Shown piece after piece: positions 54,216-64,000 of a DNA stretch of 64,000 nt. This DNA is from Azolla caroliniana (Eukaryota; Polypodiophyta). The notes under the pieces were generated by a model. It did no database searches. It worked only from the letters and a program-made list of their open reading frames with translations, and had not been told where the DNA came from. Made by a program: the position numbers and the translations under genes. The stretch covers positions 14,880,001-14,944,000 of the forward strand of contig JBHGNT010000011.1 in assembly GCA_043228905.1 (NCBI GenBank), given 5' to 3'. How positions within the stretch are numbered: position 1 is the stretch's first letter; the number at the start of each line of letters is the position of its first letter.

Positions 54216-54523
54216 TGTAAAGAATAAAATGTGGAAGCTTGTAGACAAACCAGCTCAGTCAGATAACAACAATAAACAGAAATGTTCACGTTTAATGGAA
54301 GCTTGAGAATACACAGTACACAGGAGAGACAAAGAGAGTAGAACAATCCAAAAATTGAATATTCAAAAATATCACTCTGTACATACAATGTGCTCGTATT
54401 AGCATTGAAGTACATGTCAGTCGCTCTGTACTTCAATGCTCATACGGCGACTGACACTAACTCCAAGGAATATGCCTATGTATTAGGCTAAGATTGTAGG
54501 CCTCTAACGGCCTACCAGTTACA
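54216..54523 (-). repeat. Copia 5' LTR with interlocked inverted repeats
   Basis: On the minus strand TGTAACTGGTAGG (54523) to TTCTTTACA (54216), about 308 bp. The outer boundary is inferred from the TGTAA/TTACA match. The primer site follows directly. It contains the 54395-54456 structure. Confidence 0.6.
54395..54456. other. Interlocked inverted repeats (A-B-A'-B')
   Basis: Arm A (54395-54414, CGTATTAGCATTGAAGTACA) is complementary to A' (54427-54446) at 19 of 20 positions. Arm B (54415-54424, TGTCAGTCGC) is perfectly complementary to B' (54447-54456). Only two bases (TC) separate B and A'. Confidence 0.85.
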
Positions 54524-54599
54524 ATTTGATTCGACTCTCCTATACCGATCCGGATGCCTATCCGGTTCTCCGTTCCGAATACCGATATGTCTCTGGCTT

Positions 54600-56339
54600 A
54601 TTCAACCGATCCGGATCCGGTGCCGGTTGGGACATGTAAATGTCCTCTTCCAAGCCTTCGTGTAAGAATGTCGTCTTGACGTCCAACCGCTCAAGCTCTT
54701 GGTCCTCTATCGCGACGACCCCGAGTAGGACTAAAGGGTGGTCATCTTGACTACTGGAGAGAATATCTCGTCGTAGGTGACCCCATGCTCTTGTTTGAAA
54801 CCCTTCGCGACGAGCTGAGCTTTGTACTTGGGGTTCACTGAGTCAAATACGTATTTGTATCTAAAGACCCATTTGCAGGGCAATGGCTTCCTTCCTACTG
54901 GTAGTTCGACCAGCTCCCATGTATTGTTCAGATAGATTGACTCCATCTTGGATCTCATGGCTTGTAGCCATGTATCGGCGTCTGGTGTAGCGATGGCTTC
55001 TTCATATGTGCTTGGTTCACCTGCATCAGTGTAGTTGACGTAGTCTAGGCCCAGTTGATAGAACTTTGTTGGCCTTCGAACTCATCTAGATCTCCTGGGT
55101 GCCGAAGTGAACTCTTCGAATCCTTCGATCGGCTCTGTCGGTAGATCGGCATTCGTTGAACCACTTATCTGAAGAATCTTGTTGTATGATTCGCCCTTGT
55201 CATAGGAGTTCAGTGATGTCACGTAATCCTCCCTTGCTTCGGAGTCTTAGACGACTAATGTAGGCTTTACCCCGTAGCCTTTTTGGGTTTCGCGATCGAG
55301 TCAACTCTGTCATTTCTGGGTCGAACCCTGTTGACTTTGCCGTTTTCGACTCTTGTCGATTCGGCTTTGTCTTCGAGTTCAACTAGTGGACCTCCTACCG
55401 ATTCAAAGTCGACATGGTCAAGTTCAACTGTTTGTTGAATCGTTAATTCGGCCTGGTAGGTCAGTCTTTCTACAATGTCTCTATCAACTTCAAAGGAGAC
55501 CTTTTTACCAACTATTTTTCTAGTTCCAATGCGAGAGAATAGAGTCTTCATTGAAGACTACGTCAGTACTCCAGATGAATTTCCGATTCTTTGGGTCCCA
55601 TAGCCTGTAGCTGAATTCCCCATTGGTTCCATAGCCGAGAAATATGCATTTCGTTGCATGGGGTGCCAACTTGGTCCTTTTCTCCCTGGGGATGAATGCG
55701 TAGGTTTCACATCCGAATATACGGAGCCTGACATAGGTTAGATGTTTGCCTGACCATAGTACTTGTTGCACTTCGAGAATTATTGCTTTCGATGGCGACA
55801 GGTTGATTAGATATACTACCATCTACAATGCTTCGTCCCAAAACTCCAACTTCAATCCAGAATGTTGGAGCATTTCCGTCACCCTCTATTGGATCATTCT
55901 ATTGATCCATTCGCCCACTCCATTGTACATGGTTGTGTATGGAACAGTCTTTTGATGTCGGATCCCTTCGTCATATAGGTACTGTTTGAAGGCTCGGGAG
56001 GTGTACGCTCCTCCGTTGTCGGATCGGAGTGACTTCTCTCTGTATCCTGACTGGTTCTCCACTTCAGTTATCCACTGAGTGAAGACCTCATGCGCTTCGT
56101 CTTTCAACTAGATCGAATTGCCCCAAAATTTCTGTGTACAATTATCTACAAATGTGATGAAGTACCGGGAGCTTCCTAGTGATCTCTCAGGCATAGGCCC
56201 ACAAATATCTGTGTGCACGAGCCCTAGGGGCTATCGTACTATTTTGTAATGGAGAGAGTGCGAACTTTGGGTCTGTTTCCCGTAGCGACAATGCTCACAG
56301 AAGTCCGTCTTCGCTTGGAGTTTCGGAATGTAGCCATGT
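54600..56339 (-). pseudogene. Copia pol fragment: integrase to RT start
   Basis: From the right (minus strand): integrase zinc-finger end (FCEHCRYGKQTQSSH), core (LVHTDICGPMPE, LRSDNGGAYTSRAFKQYLYD, TTMYNGVGEWINRMIQ with Gly-Val replacing Gln-Asn-Gly-like residues), RIFGCETYAFIPREKRTKLA, then [29 protein letters not shown] and [20 protein letters not shown] of RT, ending at LEEDIYMSQP. Stops and frameshifts are frequent. Everything after the first third of RT is missing, replaced by the LTR at 54216-54523. It is cut on the right by gypsy F at 56340. Confidence 0.8.
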
Positions 56340-56728
56340 TGTCCGTCGGAATAGTAACCGACGGACAAGAGCGCAGTAATATAGAATAGAGTAATATTGT
56401 AATGCATGTAAACGGTTCACACGGGAAGCGTGAACGGCTAAAAGACCCTACGTATATAAAGGGCAGAAAACCTCTGATTGAGGTAGCGTGTAATTTTGAA
56501 TGTAAAAGGCGTATTTTAATAGAGTTCTATCTTCTCTGATTCCTATGCGTATCTATGGTTAATCTACTATGTGTCTGTGATTCTTGGGTGGCGTAGCACC
56601 GTCGTAAGAGTATAGGCATGAGTAACAGTGTGTTTGCTAGTCCCCTGTCCAAGGAGTTTGGTTGTAGTCGTCTCCCTTATACGCTACTAGGATACGGGAG
56701 GTATCCCACTAAGTATTACGCTACGACA
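56340..56728 (+). repeat. 5' LTR of gypsy F
   Basis: 389 bp from TGTCCGTCGG to CGCTACGACA. It opens with a perfect 10-bp hairpin (TGTCCGTCGG, loop AATAGTAA, CCGACGGACA). TATATAAA is at 56453-56460. Confidence 0.75.
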
Positions 56729-56809
56729 ATACCATTCGTTGCAACACAGTCACTTTGAGGTCTAGGTCGAAGGATTGACCGTAGACCGTGTTCCTAATCG
56801 GTAACACTT

Positions 56810-57825
56810 TTGGCACGCTTGGTGATCTGTGTCTTCTCACAGACGAACAATGACGAATGGATGTTTAGCCGCAGACGCCCCAGAGAACCAACACGACAAG
56901 ACCGACCAATCACAAGGTCCATCACACGCCAGACAGAGGAACGTGCAAGGCAAAAGCCTCGCATCAGTGACCACAAAGATGATTTCTCGCTCCCCAAATA
57001 CCTCGGCGATACGCAGGAAGCGCGCTCACCACAAAAGCATTGTGATCTTTCCCTACCCGTCGTAGCATCCAGCATGGCCTTTGCTTATCCCGGCTTCAAC
57101 GGCCCACATGGCGCAAAGCCTTTCCAAAGCGGTAGCACACCAGTCCAAAATGACGGAGTTCGGATTAACCTTGGATGAGAGAGCGGCGTTTTGGCATTCG
57201 CAGATGGATCTACCAGCAATCACAACCTTCGACCAGTTGCAGTCAGCCTTTTTGTGGTTTTTTCATCAAAGGGTGCCGTAACGCGAAATCCTCGGGCAGT
57301 TTTACACAATTAAACAATTGCCAACCGAGACGGTAGCAGATTTCAGATTACACTTCCAAAATCTACGGCGGAAATTAGAATGGGGCCCGATGGAGGACGA
57401 GGCTAGGGAAACATTTTTGGCAGCATTACGACGACCCATACGGAAAATGCTCAACAACAATAGCGTGAAAGGGAAAACGGCCGATATGGTCATAGAAAGA
57501 GCGCTACAGCTCGAGCTGGACGAAGAAGAGGAAAGTTTTTCCATGTCCTCATTACGACAAGCATGACCTCAAGACGAGGAACGACATTTTCGCCAAGTGA
57601 TCCAGTGCATGATTTGCTTGAATTCGGGGCATTCCGCAGTTGAATGCAACATGTGAATCCACTGTCCCATCTATCACTCGAAAGCTCACACAATTGAGCA
57701 GTGCGAGTACAATATGTTGAACAAATCCACGCCCACAGTACGTAGCGTGGAAACATAACGTCTCCCACGCCGTAATGAACAAAGGCGGCAAGAAGAACGA
57801 CCACGGTATATGGAGCGGAACCCAC
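56810..57825 (+). pseudogene. Gag of gypsy F, first part
   Basis: Frames across this stretch read MAFAYPGFNGPHGAKPFQSG-like, then LTLDERAAFWHSQMDLPAIT, FDQLQSAFLWFFHQRVP, stop, and MPTETVADFRLHFQNLRRKL then EWGPMEDEARETFLAALRRP. This is a retrotransposon capsid pattern (W-h-DQL-x-x-F-x-x-x-F, RxL). Stops near 57279 and 57564 and frame changes break it. It continues beyond the solo LTR at 58358. Confidence 0.7.
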
Positions 57826-57827
57826 GT

Positions 57828-58357
57828 TGTCGTGTTGTTACGCGCGTGCGTGTAGAAGGGGCGGGACCACCAGGGTCTCGGACTAGGGAGTAGAGGAGAA
57901 AGAATAAGATATGTTTTGGAAGCCTAGCTCAAGAGGAGAAGAAGAAAAAATAAGACCATGACATAGAAGGAGAGATCGGTCGAGGCAAGATGCTCAACAA
58001 GTTATATTAAAACAAACGAATGATTACAACAATGGTGGCCGCATGGGCCGTACCAAACGACTATGAGAAAACCCTAACCGAGAATGAATAAGGAAACCCT
58101 AAACAAAACCCTACCCCTAAAACGGTAAGAACTCTAGACTAAGTGGTATACCTTTCATACGCAAAATAGGCAACCCCTTCATAAGTGACCCCTCCCTTCC
58201 TTTTATAGCCCAAGGAGGGAGGGACCTTACAATGTGGGATAAAATTTCCCCTCTTATTTCTATACACCATTTCCTAGTATAAGTGTGCACATGTTGCACA
58301 CCACCGACTTGCCCATTCCACCCCGGTTTCCCCATATGGACGAAAATCTTCATGACA
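57828..58357 (-). mobile_element. Solo LTR, family C, with ACGT/ATGT duplication
   Basis: 530 bp, TGTCGTGTTGTTACGCG to AATCTTCATGACA on the plus strand. TATAAAAGG is on the minus strand near 58200. The left flank is ACGT (57824-57827) and the right ATGT (58358-58361), one transition apart. Removing it restores the gag frame (NPRDDWHY). Confidence 0.85.
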
Positions 58358-58361
58358 ATGT

Positions 58362-60029
58362 GATGACTGGCACTACTGAAATCGCCGGAATCACAACGAT
58401 TTCGAGGAAGAAGAGCCAGAGGATAAAGACTATCGTGGCAACCATAGAAATACTAAAGGGGGTCGACACTATGAGAATTATCGTCCGACGAACAAACATG
58501 GCGGCTTCAATGGGCCTCACGGAAAGCATCGTCAGTATCGGGACCAACGGTGGTACGATGAAAGTTCGGATGATGACCGGCACCAGGAACCGCGCCAGGA
58601 CCAACAACAACCATCGCGTATGCTCCGACAAACGAATCCGGACCGAGAGGAGCAAGTCACACCTAGGGATCGGCACACACCACCAGGGGCCAAGAAGGGC
58701 GAATCTAGCATCCATTGTTTTGTTTGTCAACAGCCCGGACATTATGCCACACAATGCCCAATACGCAAGGGCAAGGGGCCCGCCATCAATATGATTACGG
58801 CGGAAGTACAGCAAGTCACGACATGTCAACAAACAAAAAATGTTGATTGGGACGCGCAAGATGAGATACGGCAGACAGCCCAAGCATGGGTTGAAAAAGC
58901 AAACGTGGCAAATACAGAACGCATGCGGAAGGAGTCCGCAAACACGGTGGAATTATTGGAGGAAGGACCATCTCCGGATCCCATATGGCAAGCACTGACA
59001 AGCTGCGAGATAACGTTAACCATGGAGAAGCTATTGCAACTAGTCCCACGATTCCGCCAGGCCGTGGAAGAGCGGATGACGGGCAGACTTGGGGTAAGCA
59101 TCGCCGCGAATTTTACGGACATTAGCGACGGACCAACAGTGGTGGATCACCACAATCCGGTTATTAAGTTGATACTACACGGTCAGGAAATCCCAGGATG
59201 CGTAATCAATGGTGGCTCGGGCGTTAATGTAATTAGCGCGAAGACATGTGAACAATTGGGAATTTCAAAATGGGAAGCTTGCCTGTTTTGGCTTCGCATG
59301 GCGGATACCCGCTCAGTACGACCATTGGGTTTGATACGCAAGGTAGGCATTATCGTGGGAGGACATCACTTTGACATCTCGGCGGTAGTCCTCACCCTTG
59401 ACGCCCTAGGAGCGTTTCCTATGTTGTTGGGCAAAACGTGGCTTTGTTCAACGAATATCAAGCAGAGGTGGCAACACAAGTGTATCAGCTTTCGACGCGG
59501 ACACACCAAGGTCCGCGTACCAACAGAGGAAATGGCGGCACAACCCAAGGGCATAACACCATTGTACACGAAGGATATATATATGCTGGCTGGGGTGGAT
59601 GATACAGAATTAGAGGTATACCTAAACGAGTACCCTCAGATTATTCCGTTGTTCGAAATCGACGTCATTGAAACCGCATCGGAATATGCCACGCCCGCTA
59701 CACTCCACGACGAGGCTTACGAACCAAACCCGGAGTCAATATTAGAACTAAGCAGAGCACGGGCAGCGTTCGAGAGGGAAATGGAAATTTCACGGCGAGT
59801 CATCGCCTCAACCCTGGAAGAAGTAAACTTGGGTACGGCGTCAGAACCCCGATTCCTCTCCATCGCAAAAGAATTATTGTCGAATCAAAGAGACTCGATG
59901 ATAGCACTACTCAAGAAGTACAAAGATGTGTTCGCCTGGGCCCATGAGGACATAAAGGGGTTAGATCCAAAGTTCTATCAACATAAGATCAATTTAGCAA
60001 ACGACACGAAACCGGTCCAGCAGCGTTGA
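58362..60029 (+). pseudogene. Gag end and protease of gypsy F, to RT start
   Basis: After the solo LTR the frame reads acidic/basic sequence, then the CCHC knuckle CFVCQQPGHYATQC. A ~470-codon frame from 58620 follows. The protease site reads VINGGSGVNVISAKTCEQLG, with Asn in place of the catalytic Asp of the usual IDGGSGVN motif, so it should be inactive. ALGAFPMLLGKTWL is the second protease block. A linker leads to FAWAHEDIKGLDPKFYQHKI, the start of RT. TGA at 60027 follows VQQR, where relatives would continue without a stop. Confidence 0.85.
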
Positions 60030-61234
60030 TACCGTATGAACCCAAACTACGCGGCCCGCGTAAAAGAAGAAATTGACAAACTTCTCAAGGCCGGATTAAT
60101 ACGACCAGTTAAACAAGCTACATGGTTAAGCCCGATAGTAGTCGTACCAAAGAAAAATGGCAAAATACGTGTATGCGTGGACTACCGGAAATTGAACGTC
60201 GTAACCATTACGGACGCATTCCCTTTACCGTTCACCGATAGCGTATTGGACGCCGTCGCGGGGCATGACATGTATAGCTTTTTAGATGGCTTTAGTGGGT
60301 ACAACCAAGTACGCATGCACCCCGACGACCAAGAGAAGTCGACGTTTGTCACGGATTGCGGAGTCTATGTCACAGTCGTCATGATGTTCGGGCTAAAGAC
60401 GGCGCCGATGACATTTCAACAGACAATCACGGAGATTTTTGGGGAATATACTCCAGCCTTCATGCAAGTTTTTTAAGACGATTTTGCGGTATATGGGACA
60501 ACAACCGACCATTTTACGCATATGCAACTTTGCCTATAGCATTGTCGAACCGCACGCTTAAGCCTGAATCCCGCCAAATGCGCCTTCGTCGTTACCAGCG
60601 GGGCTCTCCTCAGCCATATAGTCAGCAAGGAAGGGATAGTGGTCGATCCAAATAAAATATCCACGATTACTCACGCGAAAACGCCGACAAACACGAAATC
60701 ACTCAGCAGGTTTTTAGGGCAAATACGATGGCATAGTCGGATGATACGCTATTTGGCGGACTTTGCCACGCCGTTACATGCCGCCGTTCATCGGACTCCC
60801 TTCCGATGGACAAATACGGAAGAGAAGGCATTTGATGCGCTAAAGGTAATGCTAACACAAGCACCCGTCGTACAGCCACCACTTTGGGCGAAGCCATTCC
60901 ATGTGTTCGTAGATGCCTCAGACATAGCAATAGGTAGTTCACTAATGCAGCACATGGAGCTAAATTGGTACCGGCCGGTGTACTACGCTAGTCGGAAATT
61001 ATCAATGGCTGAGCGTAACTATTCCACAACGGAACGTGAGGCGTTGGGTATGATCTACAACATCAATAAGTTCCGGCATTATCAGCTAGGGCGGAAATTC
61101 ACGTTTCACGTGGATCATTCGGCACTGCTATATTTGGTAGAGAAACAAGCGTTGACGAGGAAATTGGCGAGATGGATGATGCTGCTTGAAGAATTCGACT
61201 TTGTAATTCAGCACCGCCCAGGTACGCAACACGT
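60030..61234 (+). pseudogene. RT and RNase H of gypsy F
   Basis: RT reads LIRPVKQATWLSPIVVVPKK, RVCVDYRKLNVVTITDAFPL and YSFLDGFSGYNQVRMHPDDQ, followed by MMFGLKTAPMTFQQ. The active-site YLDD segment reads VF-stop-DDFAVYG: TAA at 60474-60476 sits exactly at the Leu position. A frameshift follows (LNPAKCAFVVTSGALLSHIV). RNase H is open from 60639 (FHVFVDASDIAIGSSLMQHM, TEREALGMIYNINKFRHY, FHVDHSALLYL, GTQHVV) until the family C LTR cuts the NxxADALSR-like end at 61235. Confidence 0.85.
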
Positions 61235-61500
61235 TGTCGTGAAGAATTTCAGCCAGAGGCGGAAACCGGGAGATATTGGCTACATCGGCGGGGTGCAGCG
61301 TGTGCGCTCACCCTTGTACATTTCGTGTGAATAACGAGGGCACCTTTATGGCGCCGAAGGGGTAATCAAGTCGGGACAAGAATCCCATGTAATAAGGAAT
61401 TTATCCCACGATGCTACGGATCCCTCTCCTTGTTCTATAAAAGGAAGGGAGTGCCCTTGGTGAAGGGGTTGCCCATTTTTGCATTCGTAGGGTATACCGT
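61235..61500 (+). repeat. Family C LTR, 5' part, truncated by A4
   Basis: It begins TGTCGTGAAGAATTTC after flank ACGT, resembles the family C sense start (TGTCATGAAGATT), has TATAAAAGG near 61436 and is cut at 61500 by the family A LTR. The boundary with host GTTGTCG is ambiguous by a few bases. Confidence 0.65.
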
Positions 61501-62121
61501 TGTCGCGTTATTATGCGCATAGGTGTGGAAAGGGGCGGGACCACGGGGGTCTTGGACCGAGGAGCGAGACAGAGAGAGACAGAGAGAGATTTACTAACAC
61601 GAAAAGCGAGAAGGAAAGAGATAGAATCGTAACACTTAATTATAATGGCAAGATATTACAATCCCTGACAGTTACAACCGACGTGGCGGCGACGGACCCG
61701 ACACGGGGACCCTACTCACGCACACCGACGACAGTCACCCGACTCCAAGAAACAAAGGGAAAAGGGAGCGACTCTACTGGAAGCACACGGGCTGTCCACG
61801 AAGCAGAGGCAGTGCACTCCCACAGGTGGCGACGAACCCATAGAGAAGGACGGCTCGAGGAGTAGAGAGAGAGCTCGGCTTCCCTTCTGCAGCAGCCCTC
61901 CCCTTCCCCCTCGCGCGCCCCCCCATTTTTCTCTTCTCTTCTTCCCTTTATTCCTTGTCCCCTCTCTGGGATACGCACAATCCCCTCTAATAAATGCGTG
62001 TGGCTTAGTAGTCACATCCATCATTTCGTGTGCAAAGTATACAGTCACGCGTCCATCCGTGTAGGGGCCGGTTCACGCGCTTTCTCTCCAATTCCGCCTA
62101 TGGCCGGTTTTCTTCACGACA
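61501..62121 (-). repeat. 3' LTR of A4 (family A)
   Basis: 621 bp, TGTCGCGTTATTATGCG to TTTTCTTCACGACA on the plus strand, then the complement of the GGTGGGGGTGGA polypurine tract. The left flank is CCGT. The first ~400 bp form an inverted repeat with 62245-62647. Confidence 0.85.
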
Positions 62122-62244
62122 TCCACCCCCACCAAACCGCGCATCCACCGGTATGCGCCAGAGACGGGTAGATATCGAAGAAACCCGGCCTCATTCGTTG
62201 CTCTCCGGTTCTCCGTCGGACCCGAACTGATCGTCGTTGTCGTA
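62122..62244 (-). pseudogene. Pol tail of A4
   Basis: About 120 bp of minus-strand sequence including the acidic pol end (DNDDQFGSDGEPESNE, stop) and the GGCGCATACCGGTGGATGCG-type segment before the polypurine tract. It is fused at 62244/62245 to the middle of a plus-strand LTR. Confidence 0.7.
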
Positions 62245-62647
62245 GGGGAGGGCTGATATAGAAGGGAAGCCGAGCTCTCTCTCTACTCCTCGAGCCGTCC
62301 TTCTCTGTGGGTCCGTCGCCGCCTGTGGGAGTGCGCTGCCTCTGCTTCGTGGACAGCCTGTGTGCTTCCAGCAGAGTCGCTCCCTTTTCCCTTTGTTTCT
62401 TGGAGTCGGGTGACTGTCGTCGGTGTGCGTGAGTAGGGTCCCCATGTCGGGTCCGTCGCCGCCACGTCGGTTGTAACTGTTAGGGATTCTAATCTCTTGC
62501 CATTATAATTAAGTGTTACGATTCTATCTCTTTCCTTCTCGCTTTTCGTGTCAGTGAATATCTCTCTGTCTCTCTCTCTCTCGCTCCTCGGTCCAAGACC
62601 CCCGTGGTCCCGCCCCTTTCCACACATACGCACGTAATAACGCGACA
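62245..62647 (+). repeat. Family A LTR, 3' two-thirds, plus orientation
   Basis: It begins abruptly at GGGAGGGCTG and runs to AATAACGCGACA, with primer site and gag following. It is nearly the reverse complement of 61501-61905. The U3 start is missing. Confidence 0.85.
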
Positions 62648-62649
62648 TC

Positions 62650-62669
62650 TTTGGTGAACCCGACATGAA
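62650..62669 (+). other. Primer-binding site of A4
   Basis: TTTGGTGAACCCGACATGAA, two bases after the LTR. It is the same 20-mer as family C and one transition from A2 and A3. Confidence 0.7.
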
Positions 62670-62691
62670 GAGGCAGCAAAGGAGTTGAAAG

Positions 62692-64000
62692 ATGAGGGGA
62701 TCGGAGCTAGCGGAGGCAATGACGGTGGCCGTCGACCGGCTGGTGAGCGCTCGTGAGGGAACGGGTACCCTCGACAGAGCCATTGAATCGATCGTCGGCT
62801 CTATAGGCTGTTTCGGAGGGAAAGACGCCACAAGTTATTTGGAAGCTTACCGGGCCGAAATGATCATGAGGGATATCCCGGTGGACAGGCGGCTGTCCGG
62901 ATTCCCTCGGGTGGTGATGTCAGGCATCCATGCGGAGGTGCTCGAGGTGTTGGTTGGGTGCCAGACTTGGGAGGAGTTCGAGCTGCAACTCCTCGAGAAG
63001 TACGGGTTTGACGACTCGCTCCGGCTGTCGAGGGGGGACTTCATGGCGTGGGTGGAAAGCCCTAGAAAAGGGAGGAACACATCGGTGCTCCTCTAGGAGT
63101 TCGAAAAACGGTTCGCGCGGCTGTCGACACTGGACCAGACGGTGCTCGAAACAAGTCGAGTGCTGATGTTTGTCAAGTCGGTGGATGCGCTCGACAGGGA
63201 AAAGGTGGGTCCCCTATTGGAAACGGAGGAAGGGCTCATGACAGATTGGGCCATGGTAAAACGGGTCTGCAGCCGTTTCGACAAACGGCGCGATTGGAGC
63301 GACGGAAGCACATGGAGGCTCGAGGAGCCGGTTTCGGTGCCGGCTGGGAGGAAGGAAGAGACCCGAATCTGGCCGGAGTCAGGGTCAGCATCGAGCGACG
63401 TGGTCAAAGGCCCATCCGGAGGAGCGGCTCTGGAGGAGCTAACACAGATGGTGCGCGACCTGCAGATCGCACAGGCCCGGAGAGACAGCGGTGAAAAACC
63501 TCGCGACCGGAGGCCGCCAGCTGGGCAGCGGTGCATTGGTGTGACACGATCGGTCACATTCGGAAGGATTGCGTGGATTTCGCCGACGCGCTCAGGACCA
63601 ACATGGTGTACCTCTGGAACGGGCAGGTGCACGCGAGCGAGACCCGGAGAGCCCTGGAACTGAATACGGGGCGCGGCGGAATGAAGAGGTTAATGGAAGA
63701 GGCCGCGGCACGGCACGTCGAATCCGTTAACTATTCAGTGTTGGCAGGAATTCGGGTCGGGGGTGATGAGACCCGGAAGGCGAAGGACTCTGGATTCTGG
63801 CCGCTAGTGCTAGAAGGCCTCTCCGAAGTTCAGCTAAGGAAGGAAGAGGCAGACCGCGCGGAACAACGGGTCCAGGAGGTCACCGGTTGGGACGATCCGG
63901 TCGAAGAGAAAACGGGCTTCGTAGAAGCCGCTTGCCAGAACTACGAGGTTCTGGTGGAGGACAAACAGGCAGGAAAGGCCGGAGGGGTTGGGCCCCCGAG
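62692..64000 (+). pseudogene. Gag of A4, running off the window
   Basis: ATG 62692 opens MRGSELAEAMTVAVDRLVSA. The frame follows A3 gag closely (IESIVGSIGCFGGKDATSYL, MRDIPVDRRLSGFPRVVMSG). TAG at 63094 interrupts LL/EFEKRFARL, and one base is missing in the CCHC knuckle near 63535 (RC then IGVT instead of CIWCDT). The rest continues in another frame (MVYLWNGQVHASETRRALEL, GGMKRLMEEAAARHVESVNY, QEVTGWDDPVEEKTGFVEAA). Two lesions in about 430 codons mark a fairly young copy. Confidence 0.85.

Larger units (their letters stand above)
56340..61234 (+). mobile_element. Ty3/gypsy element F, 5' LTR to RNase H
   Basis: 5' LTR, gag, protease, RT and RNase H are on the plus strand. A solo family C LTR interrupts gag, and the right side is interrupted by another family C LTR at 61235. 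Integrase and 3' LTR are beyond the nest. The left flank is ATGT. This lineage has DGGSG-type protease and YLDDF-type RT motifs, unlike families A and B. In this copy both key sites are mutated. Confidence 0.8.

Noticed and set aside
53729-54220. 163-codon plus-strand frame with a hydrophobic middle
   Set aside because: It lies antisense to a copia leader and primer site and crosses (CA)n tracts. No domain is recognised.

Overview
This window is a dense block of nested LTR retrotransposons from a plant-type nuclear genome. Both Ty1/copia and Ty3/gypsy elements are present, many LTRs carry TATA boxes, one copia element has the classical initiator-Met tRNA primer site, and long (CT)n, (CA)n and TACA-type microsatellites are frequent. 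No intact cellular gene is visible. The species cannot be named from the sequence. A streptophyte is inferred; nothing distinguishes bryophyte, lycophyte, fern or seed plant.

Layout. (1) 1-16443 is a Russian-doll nest. A copia 3' end (15758-16443) was hit by a minus-strand gypsy element of family C (gag 5019-5552, LTR split as 5590-5732 and 15064-15757). The C LTR was hit by a 9.3 kb family B gypsy (5733-15063, minus), whose RT region was replaced by a shrunken chromovirus carrying a minisatellite (9285-11038, plus). The C gag was hit by a family A gypsy (A1, up to 5018), which received two solo LTRs (583-1789 and 3250-4334). (2) 16544-21954 is a second family A element (A2), with a copia fragment inside its gag and most of RNase H and integrase deleted. 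(3) 22140-24628 holds a copia remnant and AT-rich repeat. (4) 24629-30021 is a full-length but mutated copia with a perfect 5-bp target duplication. (5) 30569-35466 is a compact gypsy with open gag and pol frames and 181-bp LTRs, embedded in TACA satellite. (6) 35467-38975 is tandem repeat. (7) 39000-43899 contains AT-rich filler, copia remnants and a decayed coiled-coil coding region. (8) 43900-50217 is a family A element (A3, minus) with a 4-bp target duplication, inserted into a copia LTR. (9) 51050-53690 is an AT-rich, low-repeat island with faint remnants of possible host genes. (10) 54201-64000 is a copia carrying gypsy F, which carries a solo C LTR and a partial C LTR; the latter carries a fourth family A element (A4) in a head-to-head arrangement.

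How the parts work together. Families A and B encode gag and protease in one frame and RT-RNase H-integrase in the -1 frame. At the protease/pol boundary there is a conserved in-frame UAG inside GGATTTTTAGAG. The 30569 element instead carries a textbook -1 frameshift signal (GGGAAAC, 5-nt spacer, stem-loop). The TGTC...GACA LTR families leave 4-bp duplications, and almost every readable flank has CG, or its deamination product TG or CA, at its centre. This points to an integration preference and is the most original lead here. Other leads are tRNA-like Pol III boxes in family B LTRs and an interlocked inverted repeat in a copia LTR.
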